From NCBI RefSeq assembly GCF_900186865.1, contig NZ_LT906480.1, forward strand, positions 4,482,001-4,546,000: a stretch of 64,000 nt of DNA. The letters are read 5' to 3'. A model generated the notes under the pieces. The model made no database searches. It had not been told where the DNA came from and saw only the letters and a program-made list of their open reading frames with translations. The DNA comes from Stenotrophomonas maltophilia. GTDB taxonomy: Bacteria > Pseudomonadota > Gammaproteobacteria > Xanthomonadales > Xanthomonadaceae. The translations under genes were made by a program, and so were the position numbers. Below, piece after piece: positions 54,088-63,292 of the stretch; position 1 is the stretch's first letter; every line of letters starts with the position of its first letter.

Positions 54088-54570
54088 TCAACCGTTGGCG
54101 AAATCGTGCAGCGCCTGGCCCTGCAGCCGGTACACGGTCCACTCGTCCTGCGGCTTCGCACCGGCAGCGGTGTAGAACTCGATGGCCGGGGTGTTCCAGT
54201 CCAGCACCGACCATTCGAAGCGACCGCAGCCCTCGGCTACGGCCTGGCGTGCGATGTACTTCAGCAGTGCCTTGCCGGCGCCCACGCCGCGCTTTTCCTG
54301 GCTGACGTAGAGGTCTTCCAGGTAGATGCCCTTGCGGCCCAGCCAGGTGGAGTAGTTGTAGAAGTACACCGCATAGCCGATGGCCTCGCCGTCGGCTTCG
54401 CAGATCAACGCGCGCGCCGTGGCATCGGCGCCGAACAGGCTCTCGGCGATGCCGATCTCATCGGTCTGTACCGAATGCTCGGCCTTCTCGTAGATGGCCA
54501 GTTCGCGGATGAAATGCAGGATCAGGCCAGCATCGGCCACGGTGGCCGGACGGATGTTCAACAGTGCCAT
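54088..54570 (-). CDS. GNAT-family N-acetyltransferase (diamine acetyltransferase-like)
   Basis: A 160-residue acetyl-CoA-dependent N-acetyltransferase. The closest family look is spermidine/spermine acetyltransferase-like: IRPATVADAGLILHFIRELAIYEKAEH at the start, the LEDLYVSQEKRGVGAGKALL segment with the RGxGxG/A acetyl-CoA loop (about residues 88-100), and LDWNTPAIEFYTAAGA near the end. The substrate is not known from sequence. The start is ATG at 54570, between two repeat-rich gaps. Confidence 0.87.
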   Translation of the reverse strand: MALLNIRPATVADAGLILHFIRELAIYEKAEHSVQTDEIGIAESLFGADATARALICEADGEAIGYAVYFYNYSTWLGRKGIYLEDLYVSQEKRGVGAGKALLKYIARQAVAEGCGRFEWSVLDWNTPAIEFYTAAGAKPQDEWTVYRLQGQALHDFANG

Positions 54571-54578
54571 GCGCAGAT

Positions 54579-54626
54579 AAAGGGGACGGAGGGAATTAAA
54601 CGAGATTAATCCCCTCCGTCCCCTTT
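54579..54626. repeat. Long hairpin (GGGGACGGAGGG type)
   Basis: A 21-bp stem (54579-54599 with 54606-54626) with one mismatch and a six-base loop. It begins nine bases upstream of the GNAT start and ends four bases past the rpe stop, so it may act as the rpe terminator (followed by TTTATCT on the minus strand) or be an interspersed repeat. Confidence 0.8.
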
Positions 54627-54629
54627 TTG

Positions 54630-55304
54630 TCAGCGTGCCGCAGCGACGTTCGCGCGCATCTGCGCGATCACGTCCTGGTAGCTGGTCTTGGCGTTGAAGA
54701 TGGCCGAGCCGGCGACAAAGGTGTCGGCACCGGCAGCCGCGATCTCGCCGATGTTGTCGGCCTTCACGCCGCCGTCGATCTCCAGGCGGATGTCCTTGCC
54801 GCTGGCATCGATCATCTTGCGCACCACCTTCAGCTTGTCCAGCGCCGAGGGGATGAAGGCCTGACCACCAAAGCCCGGGTTGACCGACATCAGCAGCACC
54901 AGGTCCAGGTCCTCCAGCACCCAGTCGAGGATGTCCACCGGCGTGGCCGGATTGAGCACGATGCCCGGCTTGCAGCCCAGCGAACGGATCAGCTGGATGG
55001 TGCGGTGCACGTGGCGGCTCGCCTCCGGGTGGAAGCTGATGTAGGTGGCACCGGCCTCGGCGAAGTCCGGGATGATGCGGTCCACCGGCTCGACCATCAG
55101 GTGCACGTCGATTGGCGCGGTCACGCCGTGCTTGCGCAGCGCCTGGCAGACCATCGGGCCGATGGTCAGGTTCGGCACGTAGTGGTTGTCCATCACGTCG
55201 AAGTGGACCCAGTCCGCGCCAGCGGCGAGGACGTTGTCGACTTCCTCGCCGAGGCGGGCGAAGTTGGCGGACAGGATGGAGGGGGCGATGAGGCAGTGGG
55301 ACAT
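54630..55304 (-). CDS. rpe: Ribulose-phosphate 3-epimerase
   Basis: A 224-residue TIM-barrel enzyme interconverting ribulose 5-phosphate and xylulose 5-phosphate. Conserved elements: [34 protein letters not shown] (metal ligands), [32 protein letters not shown] and GSAIF. The start is ATG at 55304 ([10 protein letters not shown]). It lies 30 bases downstream of the J-domain gene on the same strand. Confidence 0.97.
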   Translation of the reverse strand: MSHCLIAPSILSANFARLGEEVDNVLAAGADWVHFDVMDNHYVPNLTIGPMVCQALRKHGVTAPIDVHLMVEPVDRIIPDFAEAGATYISFHPEASRHVHRTIQLIRSLGCKPGIVLNPATPVDILDWVLEDLDLVLLMSVNPGFGGQAFIPSALDKLKVVRKMIDASGKDIRLEIDGGVKADNIGEIAAAGADTFVAGSAIFNAKTSYQDVIAQMRANVAAAR

Positions 55305-55334
55305 GGCCGGGCCTTGCAACGAGGGGAAAGGGGG

Positions 55335-55664
55335 TCAGCGCTTGCGCAGGGTCTTGATGCGGTCGTAGGCGGCGTTGATGCGCCGCGACTTCTGCTCGGC
55401 CTGCTGCTGCAGCTCGGGGGCGGCGCCGCCAAGCTTGTCGGGGTGGTACTGCGAGATCAGCTTGCGGTAGGCGCGCTCGACCTCGGCATCGGTGGCCTCG
55501 GAGGTCAGCCCCAGCTCCCGGTACGGGTTCTCCTTGTTCAGGCGGAACCAGTCCGAATCAAAGGCATGGCCGATCAGCAGGCCGACCACCGCCCCGAACA
55601 GCGGATTGGGCCGGAACAGCAGGGCGCCGGCGATGAATCCGAGCAGTTTTCCGTACCAGCGCAT
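55335..55664 (-). CDS. Membrane-anchored J-domain protein (DjlA-like, short)
   Basis: A 109-residue co-chaperone: an N-terminal membrane segment (about 5-30, LLGFIAGALLFRPNPLFGAVVGLLIGH in part) and a C-terminal J domain (about 48-105) with the DnaK-activating HPD motif in YRKLISQYHPDKLGG. It resembles DjlA with the central TerB-like domain deleted. The start at ATG 55664 gives the DjlA-like MRWYGKLLG N-terminus; an ATG 36 bases upstream is possible. Probably recruits Hsp70 to the inner membrane. Confidence 0.82.
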   Translation of the reverse strand: MRWYGKLLGFIAGALLFRPNPLFGAVVGLLIGHAFDSDWFRLNKENPYRELGLTSEATDAEVERAYRKLISQYHPDKLGGAAPELQQQAEQKSRRINAAYDRIKTLRKR

Positions 55665-55705
55665 GGCGCTCCGGGGTCGACCGACGAAATGGACGCTCAT
55701 TTTAC

Positions 55706-55734
55706 GTCACAGCGGGCCCGGACGGCTTTACACT
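55706..55734 (+). promoter_or_regulatory. Possible promoter of purC
   Basis: GTCACA (55706-55711), a 17-base spacer and TACACT (55729-55734), four of six and four to five of six matches to the sigma-70 boxes. The leader to purC is about 68 bases. No PurR site was recognised. Confidence 0.4.
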
Positions 55735-55808
55735 AGGCCGCCCGCTGGTCAGCGGGCCCGCCGGGTCCGTTGGGCAGCAGCCGTATCGACAACGCCCCAG
55801 GAGTGCCC

Positions 55809-56735
55809 GTGCCAACCACGCTGTTGCAATCCGATCTCCCCGGCCTGCCCTTGCGCCATCGCGGCAAGGTGCGTGATGTGTTCGATATCCCGCGCGAGCG
55901 GCTGCCAGCCGGAACCCCGCCGGGCGAGTACCTGCTGATGGTGGCCACCGATCGCCTGTCGGCGTTCGACGTGGTCCTGCCCGACCCGATCCCGGGCAAG
56001 GGCGAGATGCTCTGCCAGGTCTCCAATTTCTGGTTCGCCAAGACCGCGCACCTGATGCCCAACCACCTGACCGGCATCGACGTGGCCAGCGTGCTGCCCG
56101 AAGGCGTGGACCCGGCCCTGTATGCCAAGCGCGCGGTAGTCACCCGCAAGCTGAAGCCGGTGCCGGTGGAAGCGATCGCCCGCGGCTACCTGATCGGCAG
56201 CGGTTGGAAGGATTACCAGCGCACCGGCAAGGTCAGCGGCATCGACCTGCCCGACGGCCTGCGCCAGGCCGAGCAGCTGCCCGAGCCGATCTTCACCCCG
56301 TCGACCAAGGCCGCTGTCGGCGACCATGACGAGAACATCGATTTCGATGCGATGGTGAAGCAGGTCGGTGCGGAACTGGCCGAGCGCGTGCGCGACGCCA
56401 CCCTGCGCATCTACAAGTTCGCGGCCGATTACGCCCGCGAGCGCGGCATCATCCTGGCCGATACCAAGTTCGAGTTCGGGACCGACGCCGATGGCCGCCT
56501 GTACATCATGGACGAGATGCTGACGCCGGATTCCTCGCGTTACTGGCCGGCCGACGAGTACGAAGTGGGCACCAGCCCGCCGAGCTACGACAAGCAGTTC
56601 GTGCGCGATTACCTGGAGACGCTGGACTGGGGCAAGACCGCCCCGGGCCCGACCATCCCGGCCGAGATCATCGAGCGCACCCGCGCCAAGTATGCCGAGG
56701 CACTGCAGCGCCTGGCCGGGATCAGCGTCGACTGA
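55809..56735 (+). CDS. purC: Phosphoribosylaminoimidazole-succinocarboxamide synthase
   Basis: A 308-residue ATP-dependent ligase joining aspartate to CAIR in purine synthesis. It is the longer, yeast ADE1-like form rather than the 237-residue E. coli form. Motifs: [69 protein letters not shown] and [15 protein letters not shown]. The start is GTG at 55809 after CAGGAG. Downstream lies a SMAG cluster. Confidence 0.96.
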   Translation: MPTTLLQSDLPGLPLRHRGKVRDVFDIPRERLPAGTPPGEYLLMVATDRLSAFDVVLPDPIPGKGEMLCQVSNFWFAKTAHLMPNHLTGIDVASVLPEGVDPALYAKRAVVTRKLKPVPVEAIARGYLIGSGWKDYQRTGKVSGIDLPDGLRQAEQLPEPIFTPSTKAAVGDHDENIDFDAMVKQVGAELAERVRDATLRIYKFAADYARERGIILADTKFEFGTDADGRLYIMDEMLTPDSSRYWPADEYEVGTSPPSYDKQFVRDYLETLDWGKTAPGPTIPAEIIERTRAKYAEALQRLAGISVD

Positions 56736-56776
56736 TGCGCCTGCGCCCCCGGCCGGAAAGGCGGGGGGCGCGTTCG

Positions 56777-56912
56777 GTAGTGCCGGCCGCTGGCCGGCAA
56801 CCTCGCGAACACCTGCAGCCAGGCATGGCCTGGCTCTGGTAGTGCCGGCCGCTGGCCGGCAACCTCACGAACTCGGCTATGCTCTGGAGTGCCGGCCAGC
56901 GGCCGGCACTAC
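56777..56912. repeat. Three SMAG elements, two in direct repeat
   Basis: Forward copies begin at 56777 and 56839, spaced 62 bases, and share about 35 bases including downstream flank. A reverse copy (56890-56912) ends in CTAC. The flank match implies duplication of the SMAG with its neighbouring sequence. Confidence 0.88.
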
Positions 56913-56936
56913 CGTTGTCCGAGGAAGCAACGCAGC

Positions 56937-57422
56937 ATGCAGACATCCACCGAGCTTGCGCGGCCGATCGACCGCTATTTCGCCAGCTACTCCGACGACC
57001 ACCGCAATGTGATCAACCAGCGCATCCACGTGGTGGCGGTCCCGGCGATCCTGTGGTCGGTGGTGGCCCTGCTCTGGTGCCTGCCGCCGCTGATCACCTG
57101 GTTCCAGTACGGCATCTGGTCGGCGTTCGCGATGTTCAGCGCCTGGTGCTTCTACAACAAACTGTCGCGCCCGCTGGGCATCGGCATGCTCATCCAGTTC
57201 TTCGTGTTCGGCTGCCTGTGCCGCCTGCTGGAGGCCGAAATCGGCCTGCACAACCTGTTCTGGCTGGCGGTGGGCGTGTTCGTGGTGGCTTGGATCGCGC
57301 AGTTCATCGGCCACAAGTTCGAGGGCCGCAAGCCCAGCTTCCTGACCGACCTGACCTACCTGCTGATCGGCCCGGCCTGGGTGATGGCCAAGTTCTACCG
57401 CAAGCTCGACTGGCGCTACTGA
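56937..57422 (+). CDS. Mpo1-like/DUF962 membrane protein
   Basis: A 161-residue protein with four predicted helices and the DUF962 features: YFASYSDDHRNVINQRIHVVAVP, with the conserved His residues (H18-type near 22 and 32), and GHKFEGRKPSFLTDLTYLLIGPAWVMA at the C-terminus (quoted as separate motifs). Yeast Mpo1 of this family is an iron-dependent 2-hydroxy fatty acid dioxygenase; bacterial activity is unproven. The start is ATG at 56937 with GAGGAAG upstream; the upstream in-frame codons are SMAG sequence. Confidence 0.83.
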   Translation: MQTSTELARPIDRYFASYSDDHRNVINQRIHVVAVPAILWSVVALLWCLPPLITWFQYGIWSAFAMFSAWCFYNKLSRPLGIGMLIQFFVFGCLCRLLEAEIGLHNLFWLAVGVFVVAWIAQFIGHKFEGRKPSFLTDLTYLLIGPAWVMAKFYRKLDWRY

Positions 57423-57755
57423 CCTGCCCAGGGTCGACGGCGCCCCTCGTTTCCTGAACGGGCAGATTCCATCACCCGCACTTCACGACGGCCCTGCCAG
57501 CCTGCGCCGGTGATCCGCTCCCCACTTCCCGCCCGTCGACGGCAGCCCCTGTGCGACAGGGCCTGCGGTCTCCCTGCGTGGGCGTAGGGCGTCCCCCGAG
57601 GGCAACCGGGGAGGGACTGCAGGAACGCGATGTTGCGTCGCAGAAAATATGAATCAGCGGACGTTACATGCAATTGATCGCTGTTCGATGGGTTTCAGCG
57701 ACATTTCGCAGCCTGTTATCCTCCCTGACCTGCTCGTGAATCATGGATTCCCTGC
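57423..57755. other. Intergenic gap before the Mrp operon
   Basis: No gene is supported. A minus-strand open frame (57416-57673, TTG start) has no ribosome site or recognised domain. A short stem CCCTGT/ACAGGG is near 57548-57562. The right end must contain the Mrp promoter; TTATCC near 57717 is a possible -10 without a convincing -35. Confidence 0.5.
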
Positions 57756-60584
57756 ATGCTCCCCAGCCTGCCCCTGCTGCTGGCCCTGCCGTTCCTGATG
57801 GCAGCGGCTGTTGCGGCCTTCCCCCGTAGTTCGCGCTCGACTGCTGCCTGGCTGGCGGCGCTGGCGCCGTTGGGCGGACTGGCCATCCTCGGCTGGCTGA
57901 CCCCGTCCGTACTCGACGGCCAGGTGGTGCGGACGATGGTCCCTTGGCTGCCGCAGATCGGCCTGGACTTCACCCTGCGCCTGGACGGGCTGGCGTGGAT
58001 GTTCGCCGGGCTGGTGCTGGGCATCGGCGCGCTGGTGGTGCTGTACGCGCGCTACTACCTGAGCCAGCAGGACAACGCGCACCGCTTCTACTGCTACCTG
58101 CTGCTGTTCATGGGCGCCATGCTGGGCATGGTGCTGTCGGGCAACCTGCTGTTGCTGATGATCTTCTGGGAAATGACCAGCATCAGCTCGTTCCTGCTGA
58201 TCGGTTTCTGGTCGCACCGCCAGGACGCCCGCGAGGGCGCGCGGATGGCGCTGGTGATCACTGGCGGCGGCGGCCTTGCGCTGCTCGGTGGCGTACTGCT
58301 GATCGGGCGCATCGTCGGCAGCTTCGACCTGGACGTGGTGCTGGCCGCCGGCGAGCAGATCCGCGCCAGCGCGCTGTACCCGTACGCGCTGTTCCTGGTG
58401 CTGGCGGGCATCTTCACCAAGAGCGCGCAGTTCCCGTTCCATTTCTGGCTGCCGCACGCGATGGCCGCGCCCACTCCGGTCTCTGCCTACCTGCACTCGG
58501 CCACCATGGTGAAGGCCGGTGTGTTCCTGCTGGCGCGCCTGCATCCAGCGCTGGCCGGCAGCGACCTGTTCTTCTACACGGTCAGCGGCATCGGTGCGAT
58601 CACCCTGTTGATCGGCGCCTGGAACGCGATCTTCCAGCACGATCTGAAAGGCCTGCTGGCTTATTCGACCATTTCCCATCTGGGCCTGATCACCCTGCTG
58701 TTCGGCCTGTCCACGCCGATGGCGGTGGTGGCCGGTGTGTTCCACATCCTCAACCACGCCACCTTCAAGGCCTCGCTGTTCATGGCCGCCGGCATCATCG
58801 ACCATGAGACCGGCACCCGCGACATGCGCAAGCTGGGCGGCCTGCGCAGGCTGATGCCGTTCACCAGCGCGCTGGCGATCATCGCCTCGCTGGCGATGGC
58901 CGGCATCCCGCTGCTCAACGGCTTCCTGTCCAAGGAAATGCTGTTTGCCGAGGCGATCACGGCCGGAGGCCCGGGAATCATGCGCACGGCGGTGTCGATC
59001 GCCGCATTGCTGGCTGGCGTATTCGGGGTGGCCTACAGCCTGCGCTTCGTGCACGACACCTTCTTTGGCCCCGGCCCGCACGACCTGGATCGCGTGCCGC
59101 ATGAGCCGCCGCGCTGGATGAAGGTACCGGTGGAACTGCTGGTGGTGATCTGCGTGGCAGTTGGCATCGCCCCGGCACTGACCGTGGCACCGGTGCTGCA
59201 TGCCGCTGCGGCGTCGATCCTCGGCAGCGCCATGCCCGAGTACAGTCTGGCGGTATGGCACGGCTTCAACCTGCCGCTGGCGATGAGCGCGATCGGCGTG
59301 ATCGGCGGCGTGGCGCTGTACTTCGGCCTGCGCAAGCTGATCAACCTGCATGCCGTGACCAACGTCAGCACTGGCCGCAATGTGTTCCATGCACAGCTGG
59401 ATGCCGTGTCCGCACTGGCCATGCGCCTGACCAACGGCATCGCCAACGGCAGCCTGCAGCGCATGCTGCTGGGCCTGGTGCTGGTGGCGATCGCAGTTGC
59501 CGCCGCGCCATTCGTGGCAGATCCGGCGTCGCCAAACTGGACCGCGCCGCAGCCGATGCCGCTGCTGGGCTGGGCGCTGTGGCTGGTGATGATGGCCTGC
59601 GCGGTGGCCACCCTGCGCATCTACAAGCAGCGCCTGCTGGCGGTGCTGCTGGTCGGCGGCGTCGGCCTGATGGTGGCGCTGACCTTCGTGTTCCTGTCCG
59701 CACCCGACCTGGCCCTGACCCAGCTGCTCGTGGAGATGGTGACCCTGGTGCTGATGCTGCTGGGCATGAACTACCTGCCCGCGCAGTCCGGGCCGGAACG
59801 TCCGCGCTGGCGCAAGCGCCGCGATGCGGTGATCGCGATCATCGCCGGCGCCGGGCTGGGTGCGCTGGCCTATTCGGCGATGACCCTGCCGCCGAACACC
59901 ATGGCCGGCGAACTGCTCGCCCGTGCGTTGCCCGAGGCCTACGGCCAGAACGTGGTCAACGTGATCCTGGTCGACTTCCGCGGCTTCGATACCTTCGGCG
60001 AGATCACCGTGTTCGGCATCGCCGCGCTGGTGGTGCACGCACTGCTGCGGCGCACGCGGATGGCACCGGAACAGATCATGCCCGGCCCGCCGATCAAGCT
60101 GCCGGTGCCGGCCGACCTGGCGCAGATCATGTTCCCGCTGACGCTGACCGTGTCGATCTTCCTGTTCCTGCGCGGCCACAACGCGCCCGGTGGTGGCTTC
60201 ATCGCCGGCCTGGTGCTGGCGGTGCCGCTGCTGATCCAGTACGTGATCCAGGGCACCGCGTCGGTGGAATCGCGCTTCGGCTTCGACTACATCCGCTGCA
60301 TCGGCATGGGCCTGCTGATCGCCCTGCTCAGCGGCAGCGCCTCGATGCTGTTCGGCGTGCCGTTCCTGACCAGTGGCCACCTCGACCTGCATCTGCCATT
60401 GATCGGCGACGTGCCGCTGGCCAGCGCGATCGGTTTTGACATCGGCGTGTATCTGGTGGTGTTCGGCGGCGCCATGCTGATGCTGTCGATGATGGGCACG
60501 ATCAAGCCCTCGCGTACCCGCGCTGCCCGCAAGGGTGAGATCGACCTGCAACGCCGTTCGGCCCGCACCGGGGAGATGCACTGA
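57756..60584 (+). CDS. mrpA: Mrp/Pha cation-proton antiporter subunit A+B (fused)
   Basis: A 942-residue membrane protein. Residues about 1-740 are MrpA, with an NDH-1 subunit-L-like core of about 14 helices (LLLMIFWEMTSISSFLLIGFW, with the key Glu; KSAQFPFHFWLPHAMAAPTPVSAYLHSATMVKAG in parts) and the extra C-terminal MrpA helices. Residues about 770-910 are MrpB-like (FRGFDTFGEITVFGIAALVVH, NAPGGGFIAGLVLAV). This AB fusion defines the six-gene group-2 Mrp/Pha systems, Na+ or K+/H+ antiporters that serve alkaline and salt tolerance. The start is ATG at 57756. Its stop overlaps mrpC. Confidence 0.94.
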   Translation: MLPSLPLLLALPFLMAAAVAAFPRSSRSTAAWLAALAPLGGLAILGWLTPSVLDGQVVRTMVPWLPQIGLDFTLRLDGLAWMFAGLVLGIGALVVLYARYYLSQQDNAHRFYCYLLLFMGAMLGMVLSGNLLLLMIFWEMTSISSFLLIGFWSHRQDAREGARMALVITGGGGLALLGGVLLIGRIVGSFDLDVVLAAGEQIRASALYPYALFLVLAGIFTKSAQFPFHFWLPHAMAAPTPVSAYLHSATMVKAGVFLLARLHPALAGSDLFFYTVSGIGAITLLIGAWNAIFQHDLKGLLAYSTISHLGLITLLFGLSTPMAVVAGVFHILNHATFKASLFMAAGIIDHETGTRDMRKLGGLRRLMPFTSALAIIASLAMAGIPLLNGFLSKEMLFAEAITAGGPGIMRTAVSIAALLAGVFGVAYSLRFVHDTFFGPGPHDLDRVPHEPPRWMKVPVELLVVICVAVGIAPALTVAPVLHAAAASILGSAMPEYSLAVWHGFNLPLAMSAIGVIGGVALYFGLRKLINLHAVTNVSTGRNVFHAQLDAVSALAMRLTNGIANGSLQRMLLGLVLVAIAVAAAPFVADPASPNWTAPQPMPLLGWALWLVMMACAVATLRIYKQRLLAVLLVGGVGLMVALTFVFLSAPDLALTQLLVEMVTLVLMLLGMNYLPAQSGPERPRWRKRRDAVIAIIAGAGLGALAYSAMTLPPNTMAGELLARALPEAYGQNVVNVILVDFRGFDTFGEITVFGIAALVVHALLRRTRMAPEQIMPGPPIKLPVPADLAQIMFPLTLTVSIFLFLRGHNAPGGGFIAGLVLAVPLLIQYVIQGTASVESRFGFDYIRCIGMGLLIALLSGSASMLFGVPFLTSGHLDLHLPLIGDVPLASAIGFDIGVYLVVFGGAMLMLSMMGTIKPSRTRAARKGEIDLQRRSARTGEMH

Positions 60585-60976
60585 TGGAACTGGCCCTGGC
60601 TACCGCGATCGGCGTGCTGACCGCCATCGGCATCTACCTGCTGCTGCGTGCGCGCAGCTTCGACGTGATCCTCGGCATGACCTTCCTGTCCTACGCCACC
60701 AACCTGCTGATCTTCGCCGGTGGCCGCGTGGTGCTGGGCAAGGCGCCGGTGCTGCAGGAGGGCGTGGACAGCCACCTGGGCAACTACACCGACCCGCTGC
60801 CGCAGGCACTGGTGCTGACCGCGATCGTGATCGCCTTCGCGATGACCGCAGTGAGCATCGTGCTGGCCATGCGTAGCCGCAGCGACAACCACAGCGACCA
60901 TGTGGACGCCCACGAGCCCGACGACGACCTGCAGGATGAGAACGCATCGGCGCGCCAGGGCGAGGATCGCGCATGA
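60584..60976 (+). CDS. mrpC: Mrp/Pha antiporter subunit C
   Basis: A 130-residue protein with three helices, homologous to NuoK (GVLTAIGIYLLLRARSFDVILGM, PLPQALVLTAIVIAFAMTAVSI in parts). The conserved PLPQALVLTAIVI proton-path segment is complete. It has a charged Asp/Glu-rich C-terminal tail. The ATG shares one base with the mrpA stop (TGATG), and it overlaps mrpD by four bases. Confidence 0.93.
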   Translation: MELALATAIGVLTAIGIYLLLRARSFDVILGMTFLSYATNLLIFAGGRVVLGKAPVLQEGVDSHLGNYTDPLPQALVLTAIVIAFAMTAVSIVLAMRSRSDNHSDHVDAHEPDDDLQDENASARQGEDRA

Positions 60977-62508
60977 ACCATCTGGTGATCCTGCCGATCC
61001 TGATTCCGCTGCTCGGCGCCGCGCTGTCGCTGTTCGTCGAACACCGCCGCTACGGCCCCAGGGTGCAGCGCGCGGTGGCCTGGACCGCACTGTCGGCGCT
61101 GGCGCTGGCGGTGAGCCTGCTGTTCGCGTCGACCGCGGGCGGTGATATCAACGTCTACCTGCTGGGCGACTGGCCGTCGCGGCTGGGCATCGCGCTGGTG
61201 GCCGACCGGCTGTCGGCATGGATGCTGCTGACCACCCTGCTGCTGGCCATTCCCTGCCTGCTGCACGCCTGCTCGGGTTGGGACCGCCGCGCACCGCACT
61301 TCCACGCGCTGTTCCAGTTCCAGCTGGTCGGCCTCAACGGCGCGTTCCTGACCGGCGACATCTTCAACCTGTTCGTGTTCTTCGAGGTGATGCTGATCGC
61401 CTCCTACGGCCTGCTGCTCAGCGGTGGCCGCGGCCTGCGCATGCGCATCGGCCTGCACTACGTGGTGTTCAACGTCACCGCCTCGACCCTGTTCCTGATC
61501 GCGCTGGGCCTGCTGTACGCCACGCTGGGTTCGCTGAACATGGCCGAGCTGTCGCAGCGCATTGCCGCGGTGCCGCCGACGCAGCTGACCCTGGTGAAGG
61601 CCACGATGGGCCTGTTGCTGCTGGTGTTCTGCGCCAAGGCCGCGCTGATGCCGCTGTACCTGTGGCTGCCGGAAGCCTATTCGCGCGCGCCGGCCGCAGT
61701 GGCGGCGCTGTTCGCGATCATGACCAAGGTCGGCCTGTATTCGGTGCTGCGCATCCAGATGCTGTGGTTCGGCGACGATGCCGGCGCGATGGCCGGCTAT
61801 GGCCGCGACTGGCTGCTGTGGGCCGGCGTGGCGACGCTGGTGCTGGGCGGGCTCGGCGCCCTGGCCGCGACCCGCCTGCGCGTACTGATTTCCTACCTGG
61901 TCATCGTGTCGGCAGCCACGCTGTTCATCGCCTTCTCGGTGGGCACGCCGCAGGTGCTGTCGGCCGGCCTGTACTACCTGCCGCACAGCAGCTTCGTGGC
62001 CGCTGCGCTGTTCCTGGTTGCCGACCTGATCCGCCGCCGCCGTGGTGGCGCCAGCGACCGCAAGGAGGTGGTGGCGCCGATGCCGGGCAAGGAAACGCCG
62101 GCGGTGCTGTTCCTGATCGGGGCAGTGTCGGTGGCCGGCCTGCCGCCTCTGTCCGGCTTCCTGGCCAAGGCCGCGCTGCTGGCCGGCATGCCGGCGCAGT
62201 ACATCGGCCCGGTCTGGACCGCCGTGCTGGTCAGCAGCCTGCTGGTGATCATGGGCCTGACCCGCGGCGGCATCCGCCTGTTCTGGCGCGTGCCGCCGGG
62301 CGATCCCGATGCACCGAAGCCGCGCAAGGCTCCCCTGCGCCGGGTAGAACTCTACGCCGCCTGCCTGCTGCTGGCCTACGGCATCGGCATGACCCTGGCC
62401 GCGGCACCCTTGATGCGCTACACCGACGCCACCGCCGCACAGCTGCTGCAACCCAGCGAGTACGTGCAGCAACTGCGTGCGACCACGCCGGAGATCCGCC
62501 AGCCATGA
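60973..62508 (+). CDS. mrpD: Mrp/Pha antiporter subunit D
   Basis: A 511-residue NuoM/NuoN-like antiporter subunit with about 14 helices. GDIFNLFVFFEVMLIASYGLLL contains the conserved Glu, and FCAKAALMPLYLWLPEAYSRAPAAVAALFAIMTKVGLY (in parts) carries the conserved Lys residues and discontinuous helix. It forms the hydrophobic core with MrpA. ATGA overlaps on both sides (60973-60976 and 62505-62508) indicate tight coupling. Confidence 0.94.
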   Translation: MNHLVILPILIPLLGAALSLFVEHRRYGPRVQRAVAWTALSALALAVSLLFASTAGGDINVYLLGDWPSRLGIALVADRLSAWMLLTTLLLAIPCLLHACSGWDRRAPHFHALFQFQLVGLNGAFLTGDIFNLFVFFEVMLIASYGLLLSGGRGLRMRIGLHYVVFNVTASTLFLIALGLLYATLGSLNMAELSQRIAAVPPTQLTLVKATMGLLLLVFCAKAALMPLYLWLPEAYSRAPAAVAALFAIMTKVGLYSVLRIQMLWFGDDAGAMAGYGRDWLLWAGVATLVLGGLGALAATRLRVLISYLVIVSAATLFIAFSVGTPQVLSAGLYYLPHSSFVAAALFLVADLIRRRRGGASDRKEVVAPMPGKETPAVLFLIGAVSVAGLPPLSGFLAKAALLAGMPAQYIGPVWTAVLVSSLLVIMGLTRGGIRLFWRVPPGDPDAPKPRKAPLRRVELYAACLLLAYGIGMTLAAAPLMRYTDATAAQLLQPSEYVQQLRATTPEIRQP

Positions 62509-63011
62509 CCGCCCAGCGCTCCCTGTTCCGTCGCCTGATTCCCTCGCCGATGCTCAGCATCATGGTGGTGGCGTTCTGGCTGCTGATGTCCGACAGCTTC
62601 ACCCTCGGCCAGATCGTGCTGGGGCTGCTGCTGGGCGTGGTGGTGCCGCTGTTCGCCGCGCGCCTGGACCGCGAGTTCGCCCGCATCGGCACCCTGCGGC
62701 CACTGCCCAGGCTGGTGTGCGTGACCCTGTGGGACATCCTGATGTCCAACATCCGTGTCGCCCTGCAGGTGCTGGGCCCGGAAAAGAACATCCACCCGGG
62801 TTTCATCTGGCTGCCGCTGGACATCGCCAACATCCACGGCATCGCCGCGCTGACCAGCATGATCACCCTGACCCCGGGCACGGTCTCGGCCGCGCTCAGC
62901 GACGACCGCAAGTTCCTGCTGGTGCATGTGCTGCACCTGGAGGACCCACAGGACCTGATCGATACGATCAAGCGCCGTTACGAGGCGCCGTTGATGGAGA
63001 TCTTCCCATGA
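62505..63011 (+). CDS. mrpE: Mrp/Pha antiporter subunit E
   Basis: A 168-residue subunit with two or three N-terminal helices (PMLSIMVVAFWLLMSDSFTLGQ) and a cytoplasmic domain with the MrpE signature LTSMITLTPGTVSAAL followed by LLVHVLHLEDPQDLI. Needed for complex assembly in studied systems. The start overlaps the mrpD stop. Confidence 0.92.
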   Translation: MTAQRSLFRRLIPSPMLSIMVVAFWLLMSDSFTLGQIVLGLLLGVVVPLFAARLDREFARIGTLRPLPRLVCVTLWDILMSNIRVALQVLGPEKNIHPGFIWLPLDIANIHGIAALTSMITLTPGTVSAALSDDRKFLLVHVLHLEDPQDLIDTIKRRYEAPLMEIFP

Positions 63012-63292
63012 CCGGTTTTGAAGTCATCCAGACCACACTGGTGGTGTGCATGCACGTGGTCGGCCTGGCCATGCTGCTGGCCACCTGGCGCCTGCTGCGC
63101 GGGCCGACCGTGCCCGACCGCATCCTTGCGCTGGACACCCTGTCGGTGACCGCGATCGCCGAGCTGATGCTGTTCGGCATGTATCTCAATTCGCCGATCT
63201 ACTTCGAGGCGGCGCTGATCATCGCCATGCTCGGCTTCGGCAGCACCGTGGTGCTGAGCAAGTTCGTGCTGCGCCGGGACATCGTCGAATGA
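63008..63292 (+). CDS. mrpF: Mrp/Pha antiporter subunit F
   Basis: A 94-residue three-helix subunit (LATWRLLRGPTVPDRILALDTLS is the conserved loop; YFEAALIIAMLGFGSTVVLSKF in the third helix). In some bacteria MrpF also exports cholate. ATGA overlaps at both ends. Confidence 0.92.
   Translation: MTGFEVIQTTLVVCMHVVGLAMLLATWRLLRGPTVPDRILALDTLSVTAIAELMLFGMYLNSPIYFEAALIIAMLGFGSTVVLSKFVLRRDIVE

Noticed and set aside
57416..57673. 85-codon minus-strand frame before the Mrp operon
   Set aside because: TTG start without a ribosome site, no recognised domain, Arg/Gly-rich composition typical of chance frames at this GC content, and a slight overlap with the DUF962 gene.
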